The notes below the pieces were generated by a model. That model searched no databases and was not told the DNA's origin. It saw nothing but the letters and a program-made list of their open reading frames with translations. DNA of 64,000 bases from Bin87 sp965197635 (GTDB taxonomy: Bacteria; Chloroflexota; Dehalococcoidia; Lucifugimonadales; UBA3495): NCBI GenBank assembly GCA_965197635.1, contig CBDANN010000006.1, forward strand, positions 124,001 to 188,000, in the 5' to 3' direction. The stretch's first letter is position 1; every line of letters begins with the position of its first letter. Shown here in pieces: positions 32,520 to 39,087 of the stretch. The position numbers and the translations under genes are program-made.

Positions 32520-32971
32520 TCTCAGCCACTCTGACCCGTTGAGTAGCGAAATCGCCTAGACCAATCGCCCCTTGACCTCATAGAACATCAGTTCCTATAA
32601 TGTACTTATCACGTGAAAAATCCGTTCCCGCCAGAGGTATCCAGGTCGTTCACGGCCAACCCGTCAGCATTCCAAATCGCAAACCCTGTTCCGCCAATTA
32701 CCGCCGTCCGGCCAATATCTAACCGGCGTGGTCTCAGCGGGGCACAGCGACCGCCCACGCGCTGCGTGTCTGGTGGTGATGGCCGCAAAGCCGCCACTGT
32801 CGTCCACGAACTCAGTGGGTCAAAAACTTGCGTAAACCCCCGGCCGTGGGGGCTGACACCGACCAAAATCCTCTGGCAGACACCCAAAACCACCGAGAGA
32901 CAATCCGAAACCACAACCAGGAGGCATCGTCCACGAACCCAGACAAAATTCGTTGAAAAGAATCCTCGCCC
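32520..32971. other. Gene-free stretch with an orphan promoter
   Basis: About 450 bp between the PaREP1 gene and the CoA-transferase promoter. A strong promoter lies at 32572-32601, but no convincing gene follows. A plus-strand frame of 166 codons from GTG 32613 overlaps the CoA-transferase start and has no family likeness or GC-biased third positions. A GC hairpin, CCCCC-GGCCGT-GGGGG, lies near 32836-32851. I could not match tmRNA, RNase P, 6S or SRP RNA by eye. Confidence 0.5.
32572..32601 (+). promoter_or_regulatory. Strong sigma-70-type promoter without an evident gene
   Basis: TTGACC (32572-32577), 18 bp, TATAAT (32596-32601), close to the full consensus. Predicted transcription start near 32608; a GTG at 32613 would be almost leaderless. 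The nearest recognised gene starts more than 400 bp downstream and has its own promoter. Confidence 0.6.
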
Positions 32972-33016
32972 AATGACCGGCGGTCATTTTGTACCGACCA
33001 GGCTTTGCGTTAGAAT
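32972..33016 (+). promoter_or_regulatory. CoA-transferase operon promoter with adjoining 17 bp palindrome
   Basis: TTGTAC (32989-32994), 16 bp, TAGAAT (33011-33016). Directly against the -35 is a perfect palindrome, AATGACCG-G-CGGTCATT (32972-32988), the size and symmetry of a GntR/TetR/MarR-type operator or an activator site. Predicted transcription start is about 33023, six bases before the ATG at 33029, so the mRNA may be nearly leaderless. Confidence 0.65.
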
Positions 33017-33028
33017 GGCGTCCGTTTC

Positions 33029-33727
33029 ATGGACATCATTATGGCGCACCGCAAACTGTACGAAAGCCCAGCCGCCTGCGTGGCCGACGTGCCTGATGGC
33101 GCTACGGTGCTGATCGGCGGCACATCCTTATCCGGCGAACCTACCGCGTTGCTGACCGCGTTGGCTTCAGGCAAAGCTCGCAACCTCATGTGCGTTTGCG
33201 ATTTTTCCAACTGGAACGGCGCAGCCGGACTGCTGGGGCTGATCGAATCCGGGCGTGTCGACAGGCTGATCTCCCCTTGCCCGTTTCCGGCATCAGATGG
33301 CGGCAAAATCTCAGATCTGGTCCAGTCAGGTTCCTTGACCCTCGAGATGGTGCCCCAAGGCACGCTGGCCGAGCGATTGCGTGCCGGCGGAGCCGGGATC
33401 GGCGGGGTGTTCGTACCCGTGGGAATAGGCACACGTTTTGCCGAAGGCGAGGAAGTCAGAAATATCAACGGCGTCGAGTGCGTTCTGGAATCGCCGTTGC
33501 GTGCCGACTTTGCCCTGCTCCGTGCCCACCGGGCCGACGCCGTGGGCAACCTGGTTTATCGAGGAACACAACGGGGTTGGAACCCGGCAATGGCAACGGC
33601 AGCCCGCGTCGCCATTGCCGAGGTGGACCAGGTTGGCGAACCCGGAAGCATCGATCCCGAGCTGGTGATCACGCCCGGCATCTTTGTGAACCGCCTCGTG
33701 CTCGCCGCCCAACCGGAGGCAGATTAG
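33029..33727 (+). CDS. Family I CoA-transferase, alpha-type subunit
   Basis: 232-residue protein of the 3-oxoacid/glutaconate CoA-transferase alpha group. These enzymes move CoA between acyl-CoA and a free acid. The N-terminal PDGATVLIGGTSLSGEPTAL stands where the CoA-binding G-rich loop lies in alpha subunits. LEMVPQGTLAERLRAGGAG, RADFALLRAHRADAVGNLVY and the VITPGIFVNRLV ending are standard alpha-subunit blocks. Start ATG at 33029; another at 33041 is possible, and neither has a good ribosome site. It lies 8 bp before the fused beta-alpha gene and first in an operon with a promoter-operator upstream. Confidence 0.92.
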   Translation: MDIIMAHRKLYESPAACVADVPDGATVLIGGTSLSGEPTALLTALASGKARNLMCVCDFSNWNGAAGLLGLIESGRVDRLISPCPFPASDGGKISDLVQSGSLTLEMVPQGTLAERLRAGGAGIGGVFVPVGIGTRFAEGEEVRNINGVECVLESPLRADFALLRAHRADAVGNLVYRGTQRGWNPAMATAARVAIAEVDQVGEPGSIDPELVITPGIFVNRLVLAAQPEAD

Positions 33728-33735
33728 CGACCACC

Positions 33736-35070
33736 ATGTCTGCCAGCCGCTTGACCGAATTGAACGTCGCACGGCGCGCTCTGCGTGAAGTGTTGCCGGG
33801 CGACGTGGTTGCCTTGGACTCCGGCTGGGCTGCACTAGTTCCCGAATTTTCGCCACCTGAGTTGGGCGCGTGGTTCCTGGGACCCGAAGGGTCTCTAAAC
33901 GACCTTCCACTCAGCACGTCGGACGCCGGCGCCGTGGTTCGCGGCGGCCACGTTGACGTGGCAATCGTCAGCCTCGGTCAGGTGGATGCACGGGGGCAGG
34001 CCGTCGGTCGACTGTCCGCGATTCACCCTGACTCCGCTCCGCCGGGCAACGCGGTTGACCTGGCTGCCAATGCCCGCCGCGTCATCGGCGTGATGCCCAT
34101 CGCATCTGACGACGGGACTCCCAATATCGTGGATCAGCTCACGTTGCCGGCCGATATCGTAGGACGTTTGGACGCCGTCATTACCGATGTCGGCGTGTTC
34201 CTTGTTGAGGACGGCAATCTGATATTGGCTGAGCTCGCTCCGGGCTGGTCGGCCGGCGATATCGAAGCCCTAACCGGGGTGCAAGTCCCGGTCGCGGCAG
34301 CATTGCGGGAGATGGAGTTTGCGCCATCCACCGCCCGCCCGCCCAGCAAGGTGTACGCGGACGGGCCGTCCGCTATCGCCGATCTACCCGACGGCGCGAC
34401 CGTGTTCATCGATGGGTTCGGTGGGCCGGGCGGGATGGCCCATTATCTTCTGATTTCCCTGCGCGACCGGGGCAGCCGGCGTCTGACCATCGTCAGCAAC
34501 ACTGCTGGTATCGCCCGCGTCGTCAGCTTTGGCACACCTCCCGGCCGCACCGCTATCGACCACAGCGTTCTGATTGAGAACGGACAGGTGGCCAAGGCCA
34601 TCGCGTCATTCCCGGTGTCGCCGTCAGTATCCCGTCCTTCCGAGTTCGAGATCGCCTACCGGCGGGGCGAAGTTGACTTGGAGCTGGTTCCACAAGGAAC
34701 GCTGGCAGAGCGTCTGCGGGCCGGCGGTGCTGGCGTGCAGGCCTTCTACACGCCCACCGGCGCAGGAACCCTGATCGCCGAAGGTAAAGAATCCCGGGTC
34801 ATCGACGGCCGGGAGTACATCTTGGAGCATGGGCTGCGGGCCGACTTCGCGCTCATCCGGGCCCACCGGGCCGATCCCAGGGGCAACCTGGTGTACCGGG
34901 GCACTTCCCGTAACTTCAACGCCGTCATGGCCCCGGCAGCCCGTATCACCGTTGTAGAAGTTGACGAGATCGTGGAACCCGGCCAATTGGACCCCGAAGC
35001 GGTGGTGACGCCCGGCGTTTTCGTCCAGCGCATTGTGCGTAGGCCCGACGGTTTCACCGGCTACGAGTAG
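33736..35070 (+). CDS. Fused CoA-transferase, beta-type then alpha-type domain
   Basis: 444-residue protein with two complete CoA-transferase domains. Residues about 1-205 match the beta subunit: the WFLGPEGSLND region aligns with the SESGVLN catalytic-Glu loop of the next gene, then GAVVRGGHVDVAIVSLGQVD and LAPGWSAGDIEALTGVQ. Residues about 210-444 match the alpha subunit: PDGATVFIDGFGGPGGMAHY, the same LVPQGTLAERLRAGGAG block, and VVTPGVFVQRIV. The start is the ATG at 33736; the same frame stays open for 546 bases upstream, through the previous gene, but that part is out of phase with it and is not coding. The fusion lies between separate alpha and beta genes, so the operon reads alpha, beta-alpha, beta. 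Confidence 0.9.
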   Translation: MSASRLTELNVARRALREVLPGDVVALDSGWAALVPEFSPPELGAWFLGPEGSLNDLPLSTSDAGAVVRGGHVDVAIVSLGQVDARGQAVGRLSAIHPDSAPPGNAVDLAANARRVIGVMPIASDDGTPNIVDQLTLPADIVGRLDAVITDVGVFLVEDGNLILAELAPGWSAGDIEALTGVQVPVAAALREMEFAPSTARPPSKVYADGPSAIADLPDGATVFIDGFGGPGGMAHYLLISLRDRGSRRLTIVSNTAGIARVVSFGTPPGRTAIDHSVLIENGQVAKAIASFPVSPSVSRPSEFEIAYRRGEVDLELVPQGTLAERLRAGGAGVQAFYTPTGAGTLIAEGKESRVIDGREYILEHGLRADFALIRAHRADPRGNLVYRGTSRNFNAVMAPAARITVVEVDEIVEPGQLDPEAVVTPGVFVQRIVRRPDGFTGYE

Positions 35071-35084
35071 CGGAGGGTGCGCCC

Positions 35085-35756
35085 ATGACAGAGGACAAGG
35101 AACGATTGGATCGCGCCATCATCGCCATGCGCGTCGCGAAAGAGCTTCCGCCGGGCGCTTGCGTCAACCTGGGCATCGGAATCCCTACGCTGGTTTCCAT
35201 GTTCGTCGATGACGAGAGCGTGGTTTTCTACCACAGCGAAAGCGGCGTCCTGAATTGTGGCCCTCTGGCCGAGGAGGGTTCCGAGGACATTGACCTCATC
35301 AACGCCGGCGGCCAGTTCCTCCAACCGGTGCCTGGAATGGCCTATTTCTCGTCGGTGGACGCTTTCGCCATGATACGTGGCGGCCACGTGGACGTTACTG
35401 TACTTGGAGCGCACCAGGTTTCAGCCACCGGAGACCTGGCCAACTGGATGCTCCCGGATCGGGGCGTCGGCAACATCGGCGGCGCGATGGATCTGGCGGC
35501 GGGCGCCGACAAGGTTATCGTAGCCATGGAGCACAATGACCGGTACGGCAACCCCAAGGTTGTGGATGAATGCAATTTCCCCCTCACGGGCCGCGGTTGC
35601 GTTTCACTCGTGGTGACCGACGTGGCGGTCTTGGAACCCACCGCGGAGGGAATGGTACTCCGTGAGGCGGCGCCGGGCTGGACGGCGGATGACGTGCAGG
35701 CGATCACGGGCGCCCGGTTGATTGTGCCGGACGAGGTGGGCGAGTACGAGGTATAA
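35085..35756 (+). CDS. Family I CoA-transferase, beta-type subunit
   Basis: 223-residue beta subunit. ATG at 35085, with GGAGG eight bases ahead. The N-terminal region GACVNLGIGIPTLVSMF is the family substrate loop. FYHSESGVLNCGPLAEEG carries the Glu that forms the glutamyl-CoA thioester in this family. AMIRGGHVDVTVLGAHQV, GNIGGAMDLAAGADKVIVAM and LREAAPGWTADDVQAITGA are conserved. It probably pairs with the separate alpha subunit or with the fused protein's alpha domain. It follows the fused gene by 14 bp and is the last CoA-transferase gene of the operon. Confidence 0.93.
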   Translation: MTEDKERLDRAIIAMRVAKELPPGACVNLGIGIPTLVSMFVDDESVVFYHSESGVLNCGPLAEEGSEDIDLINAGGQFLQPVPGMAYFSSVDAFAMIRGGHVDVTVLGAHQVSATGDLANWMLPDRGVGNIGGAMDLAAGADKVIVAMEHNDRYGNPKVVDECNFPLTGRGCVSLVVTDVAVLEPTAEGMVLREAAPGWTADDVQAITGARLIVPDEVGEYEV

Positions 35757-35802
35757 TCGAGCGCGAAATATAATGTTGGCCTCGAACAGAGGAGCAATCA
35801 GC

Positions 35803-36180
35803 ATGGGCATATTCGCAACTGCCGTTCGTATTGGCAACCCCGACGGCGGCGACCGGGTTGATGTAGAGGCGCTGGTTGACACCGGAGCGTCGGATTCAAT
35901 GTTCCCAGCTTCATTGCTGGAGCACCTGCATCTGTATCCCCGCTCTCAGGTTGATTACGTCCTTGCCGACGGCAGCGAGGTGACCTACGGGCGCGGTCGG
36001 GCCGTTATCAGCATCGGCGACCGTGAAGAAATTTGCCCGGTGGCTTTTGGACCCGAAGGCGACGGCAACTGCCTTATCGGCGCAACCGCCCTGCAGATCT
36101 TGATGTTTGCAGTGGACCCGACCAACGAAGTTCTGATACCCACCAGCCGGGCTAGGCTTGGCTACGGCGGCAGTCTGTAG
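35803..36180 (+). CDS. Retropepsin-like aspartyl protease domain protein
   Basis: 125-residue single-domain aspartyl protease-like protein. I start at the ATG at 35803, with AGAGGAG nine bases before it; an earlier in-frame start lies inside the beta-subunit gene. VEALVDTGASDSMFPASLLE holds the DTGAS active-site motif, and GNCLIGATALQILMFAVDPT is the hydrophobic-Gly block near the end. Such proteins are active as dimers, each chain giving one Asp. It follows the CoA-transferase operon by 46 bp and may be on the same transcript. Its biological role is unknown. Confidence 0.8.
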   Translation: MGIFATAVRIGNPDGGDRVDVEALVDTGASDSMFPASLLEHLHLYPRSQVDYVLADGSEVTYGRGRAVISIGDREEICPVAFGPEGDGNCLIGATALQILMFAVDPTNEVLIPTSRARLGYGGSL

Positions 36181-36205
36181 CCGAGTCTTTGCCGGAGGCA
36201 ATTAT

Positions 36206-36294
36206 CTAAATCAGGATTGCCGGGATTACAGGATGACCAGGATTGAGAACATCCTGAAAATCCCCGAATCCCGCAAATCCTGATTCAAACGATT
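36206..36294. repeat. AATCCTGATTC-family inverted repeat
   Basis: Arms at 36208-36227 and 36267-36286 match at 17 of 20 positions when one is reverse-complemented. The segment 36276-36294 matches 31726-31744 with one difference. It lies between the protease-like gene and the thiamine promoter. Confidence 0.7.
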
Positions 36295-36331
36295 ATTTTG
36301 CGAAGGCTCTGCCTTGCCTCAAGCGCCACGA

Positions 36332-36360
36332 TTGACTTGCTCCGTCCGTAGTGCTAAATT
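36332..36360 (+). promoter_or_regulatory. Promoter of the thiamine operon
   Basis: TTGACT (36332-36337), 17 bp, TAAATT (36355-36360). Predicted transcription start near 36367, about 20 bases before the TPP riboswitch. Confidence 0.65.
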
Positions 36361-36387
36361 CAAACTACAACTGAACGCCTCACGCGA

Positions 36388-36484
36388 TACTGGCGGGAGC
36401 TTGGGCAAACCAGGCTGAGAGGGTGGCCGATTTCGTCGCCGACCGCTGTACCTGACTCGGGTAATGCCGACGTAGGGACAGCAG
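36388..36484 (+). promoter_or_regulatory. TPP riboswitch (thi-box)
   Basis: The conserved thi-box elements stand in the right order: CTGAGA at 36415-36420, and ACCTGACTCGGGTAATGCCG from 36450 running on to CGTAGGGA (about 36478). The segment from GGCGGGAGC near 36392 to GACAGC forms the closing stem. The aptamer binds thiamine diphosphate and controls the thiG gene 109 bp downstream. A hairpin with a T-rich tail at 36502-36530 is the likely terminator of the expression platform. Confidence 0.9.
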
Positions 36485-36501
36485 GCAGCGCTTGTATTTC
36501 G

Positions 36502-36530
36502 CCGCCGGGCTTGCGCCTGGCGGTTTCGTG
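36502..36530 (+). terminator. Probable riboswitch-controlled terminator
   Basis: CCGCCGGGC (36502-36510), TTGC loop, GCCTGGCGG (36515-36523) with one wobble pair, followed by TTTCGTGTTTG. It lies between the TPP aptamer and thiG, where an attenuator would be expected. Confidence 0.6.
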
Positions 36531-36592
36531 TTTGGCACACTCCGGGTTGTGTCTCACAGACATCCCCGGTAAAACACAGGAGAGTGGCAACG

Positions 36593-37378
36593 ATGGCCGA
36601 TGAACTGGTGATAGGGGGCGTGTCGTTTAACTCCCGGCTTATTGTGGGAACCGGCCGGCATCGCAGTATGCAGGAGATGGTCGATTCCCTGGAAGCGTCC
36701 GGAACCGAGATGGTCACCGTGGCCATCCGGCGCTTGGACTTGGACAACCCTGAGCAGAACATCCTTGAGCACATCAACTTGGACAAGTATTGGATACTCC
36801 CCAACACCGCCGGTTGCCGGACGGTTGAGGAGGCCCTGTTCGTAGCTCGTTTGGGCCGCGAAGTCGCCCAAACCGATTTCGTCAAACTTGAGGTTATCCC
36901 GGACGCCAAGTACTTGTTTCCCGACCCCAACGGCACGTTGGAAGCGGCTAGACAACTGGTCGAAGATGGTTTCAAGGTCTTGCCCTACATCCATGCCGAC
37001 CCGGTGCTCGCCAAGAACTTGGAAGAAGCGGGTTGCGTGACGGTGATGCCCCTCGGTTCCGCTATCGGCTCCGGCCAAGGCATCCATACCAGCGAGGAAA
37101 TCAGGATCATCCTGGAGAACGCGACGGTTCCCGTGGTGGTGGACGCCGGCTTGGCCGTACCGTCCGACGCCTCCAAAGCGTTGGAGATGGGCGCCGATGC
37201 CGTGCTCGTGAACACGGCAATTGCCCAGGCAGTAAACCCGTCGATGATGGCTGACGCTTTCCGCAAGGGAGTGGAGGCCGGCCGGCAGGCGTACCTTGCC
37301 GGACGCATTCCGGTCCGTACCGAGGCCATCGCCAGCAGCCCGCCAGCGGATGTGCCGGAACCGGTGCTCGCCGACTGA
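36593..37378 (+). CDS. thiG: Thiazole synthase ThiG
   Basis: 261-residue TIM-barrel enzyme that builds the thiazole phosphate of thiamine from 1-deoxyxylulose 5-phosphate, dehydroglycine and ThiS thiocarboxylate. ATG at 36593 with AGGAG at proper spacing; a GTG at 36584 lies too near the ribosome site. Seen: LIVGTGRHRSMQEMVDSLEA at the N-terminus, NTAGCRTVEEALFVARLGRE, then DFVKLEVIPDAKYLFPD, whose Lys98 matches the Schiff-base lysine. VTVMPLGSAIGSGQG and VVVDAGLAVPSDA form the phosphate-binding loops. It is the first gene of the operon under the TPP riboswitch, with thiE 9 bp downstream. Confidence 0.96.
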   Translation: MADELVIGGVSFNSRLIVGTGRHRSMQEMVDSLEASGTEMVTVAIRRLDLDNPEQNILEHINLDKYWILPNTAGCRTVEEALFVARLGREVAQTDFVKLEVIPDAKYLFPDPNGTLEAARQLVEDGFKVLPYIHADPVLAKNLEEAGCVTVMPLGSAIGSGQGIHTSEEIRIILENATVPVVVDAGLAVPSDASKALEMGADAVLVNTAIAQAVNPSMMADAFRKGVEAGRQAYLAGRIPVRTEAIASSPPADVPEPVLAD

Positions 37379-37387
37379 ACGCGCGCC

Positions 37388-38086
37388 GTGGCTCTGACCC
37401 TGCCGCATCCCTGCCTCTGCTTGGTAACCGACCCGGCCGTGTGCCCGCCGGCTGAGCTGCCGGATCGAGTCGCTGCCGCAGTTGCCGGCGGGGTCGATAT
37501 GGTGCAGCTGCGGGACAAAGAACGATCGGGCGGTTCCTTGTTCCAGCAGGCAGCAGAGCTGCGCGACATCACCCAGGGTCGCGCGCTGCTGTTGGTTAAC
37601 GAAAGAGCCGACGTCGCGTCGGCCACCGGAGCCGACGGCGTGCAACTGGGAGAAACCGCCATGGCGACCGGCCTGGTGCGGCCTATTGTGGGAAATGAAG
37701 CGGTCATTGGCCGCTCGATTCACTCTGTGGCGGGAGCCTTGGACGCCGCCGGTTCGGGGGCTGATTTTCTGCTGGTGGGCACCATGTTCGCCACCCGTTC
37801 CCATCCCGGCGAGGAGCCGTCCGGCCCGGGCTTACTGGAGCGCATCAGGGCCGCCAGCGTGCGCATCCCTCTTGTCGCAATCGGCGGCATCACGCCGCAT
37901 AACGTGGCGGAGGTGGTGGCGGCAGGATCTGACGGTGCAGCCGTCATCACCAACATATTGGCTAGCGATGACCCAGAAGGCGCCGCGCGTGGATTGAAGT
38001 CAGCGATGCTGGATGCCTGGCATCTGCGCCGACGCGCCGACCGGGGAAGCGATACTGACGACCGTTACGCAGTCAACAGGAGGTAA
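37388..38086 (+). CDS. thiE: Thiamine-phosphate synthase ThiE
   Basis: 232-residue TIM-barrel enzyme that joins hydroxymethylpyrimidine diphosphate to thiazole phosphate. GTG start at 37388, no clear ribosome site, 9 bp after thiG and probably coupled to it. Characteristic blocks: CLVTDPAVCPP, VDMVQLRDKERSGG with the diphosphate-binding Arg-Asp-Lys, LLVNERADVASATGADGVQL, GRSIHSVAGALDA, FLLVGTMFATRSHPG and VAIGGITPHNVAEVVAAGSDG. The last 20 residues (RRRADRGSDTDDRYAVNRR) are a polar tail beyond the family core. Confidence 0.94.
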   Translation: MALTLPHPCLCLVTDPAVCPPAELPDRVAAAVAGGVDMVQLRDKERSGGSLFQQAAELRDITQGRALLLVNERADVASATGADGVQLGETAMATGLVRPIVGNEAVIGRSIHSVAGALDAAGSGADFLLVGTMFATRSHPGEEPSGPGLLERIRAASVRIPLVAIGGITPHNVAEVVAAGSDGAAVITNILASDDPEGAARGLKSAMLDAWHLRRRADRGSDTDDRYAVNRR

Positions 38087-38094
38087 AAGCCGAG

Positions 38095-38298
38095 ATGATT
38101 ACCCTGAAGGTCAACGGCAAACCTCGCGACATTGAAGAAGGGTTGAACTTGGAATCCTACCTCGCCACCATCGACGTGAACATGAAGTTCATCGCGGTGG
38201 GATACAACGGTCAAGTCGTCCGCAAAGAGGACTTTGGCGCCGTCAAGCTGCATCCTGGAGATGCGTTGGAGATAGTCCGGCCGGTGGGAGGGGGCTGA
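38095..38298 (+). CDS. thiS: Sulfur carrier protein ThiS
   Basis: 67-residue ubiquitin-fold carrier that delivers sulfur as a C-terminal thiocarboxylate to ThiG. ATG at 38095 after AGGAGG. It opens MITLKVNGKPRDIEEG and ends VRPVGGG; the terminal Gly-Gly needed for adenylation and thiocarboxylation is present, with one extra Gly, giving GGG. The middle (VGYNGQVVRKEDF) is typical of ThiS. It lies 8 bp after thiE. thiF, thiH/thiO and thiC are not in the window, so synthesis must draw on genes elsewhere. Confidence 0.95.
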   Translation: MITLKVNGKPRDIEEGLNLESYLATIDVNMKFIAVGYNGQVVRKEDFGAVKLHPGDALEIVRPVGGG

Positions 38299-38302
38299 CC
38301 GG

Positions 38303-38551
38303 ATGGCATCCGGTCAGGACTCGGGAGACGTCGCCCTGGACAAGGTGCTGGCGGAGGTGGCGGACGCGCATCCCGACCGGGTGGCGGGATGGCTTCGCAA
38401 CGAGCCGGGGCATTGGGGATTTTTTGCCGGGCAGGGGGTGCTGGCGGTCCGCCGGCTGGTTGGGCGGCGGCTGGAGGAACCGGAACGGCGGTTCGTGTGG
38501 CATCGGATGTGGCTGGTGCTCCAAGAACGGCGGCGGAAGTCCGAGGGTTAG
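38303..38551 (+). CDS. Small protein downstream of thiS, function unknown
   Basis: 82-residue basic protein, ATG 4 bp after the thiS stop, so clearly in the same operon. The sequence includes VLAEVADAHPDRVAGWLRNE, GHWGFFAGQGVLAVRRLVGR and a charged end (RRFVWHRMWLVLQERRRKSEG). No metal motif or membrane segment. VADAHPDRVAGW resembles the tail helix of GatB-like proteins, but the likeness is weak. Its position under TPP control suggests a thiamine-related role. Confidence 0.65.
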   Translation: MASGQDSGDVALDKVLAEVADAHPDRVAGWLRNEPGHWGFFAGQGVLAVRRLVGRRLEEPERRFVWHRMWLVLQERRRKSEG

Positions 38552-38570
38552 TAAGGGCACCAAGCTGCGC

Positions 38571-39087
38571 TCAAGCAGTCGGTACCGTTGTCTCTCCTAC
38601 CGCTTCGCCCAGCCATTCATTCAGAGTTTTACCCTCCGGCTCGGCGGCAGCGTCAGCGGCTTGATAAACATCGGCGACGACGCGAGCCTCCATCGCCCCG
38701 GTAAAGGATTCATCCGGCGTTCCCCCGCGTTCAACGCAGAAATTTAGGTATTCGTCGAACGAGATCCGGAATTCCTCTTTCACCTTGGCAGGTGTGCTGC
38801 CTAGTATTACAACGACACCTTCACGGAATCGTGCTTGACACTGCGCCATCGACGGCGTGCGTTGGCTCTTTGCCAAGCACTTCTCATGCTCACCACCAGG
38901 CACCATTACTCGGCGGTTCTGGGAATCGTCATTGTAATACTAAACTAAAGCCAAGGTGAAATGTACATATTGCTAGACCGCACCGTCGGTGGCGACCCAG
39001 TTGGGGCTGAAGGTGGCATGAGGAGCTCTGGAGTCCTTTCGGACGGCTTCAAGATCCCGAAATGCACATCCCACCTTGGTATTGGTT
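38571..39087 (-). pseudogene. Remnant of an oxidoreductase-like gene (Gfo/Idh/MocA type?) split by mobile elements
   Basis: Two coding remnants on the minus strand around a 141 bp MITE. Right piece (39086-38977): TNTKVGCAFRDLEAVRKDSR and on to SPNWVATDG, then a stop. Left piece (38801-38571): STPAKVKEEFRISFDEYLNF, GGTPDESFTGAMEARVVADV and a C-terminal tail. The left piece resembles the C-terminal helix of Gfo/Idh/MocA oxidoreductases. The open frame 38571-38906 is a chimera whose first 35 residues come from the MITE. A further piece may lie at 43733-43834, across the mobile island. Family assignment is tentative. Confidence 0.45.
38802..38942 (-). mobile_element. MITE-X copy 1 (141 bp)
   Basis: Bounded by TAGTATTACAACGAC (38802-38816) and its near-exact reverse complement ending at 38942 (one difference). 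It is the reverse complement of the 43592-43732 element over its whole length with only a few changes. The ends begin with TA, as expected for Tc1/mariner/IS630-type target choice. It carries no transposase. Confidence 0.85.

Noticed and set aside
32602..32970. tmRNA, RNase P RNA, 6S or SRP RNA behind the strong promoter
   Set aside because: None of the conserved cores was recognisable on either strand by eye. A covariance search would decide.
32613..33113. Plus-strand frame of 166 codons from GTG
   Set aside because: It overlaps the CoA-transferase gene, lacks GC-biased third positions and has no family likeness. I keep it only as one explanation for the orphan promoter.
33190..33735. Upstream extension of the fused CoA-transferase
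   Set aside because: It lies wholly inside the preceding gene in another frame and gives Arg-rich sequence without domains. The ATG at 33736, 8 bp after the previous stop, is the better start.
38571..38906. Real 111-residue gene
   Set aside because: Its first 35 codons are the MITE-X sequence, which appears inverted at 43592-43732. The rest looks like a C-terminal remnant, so the frame is a chimera.
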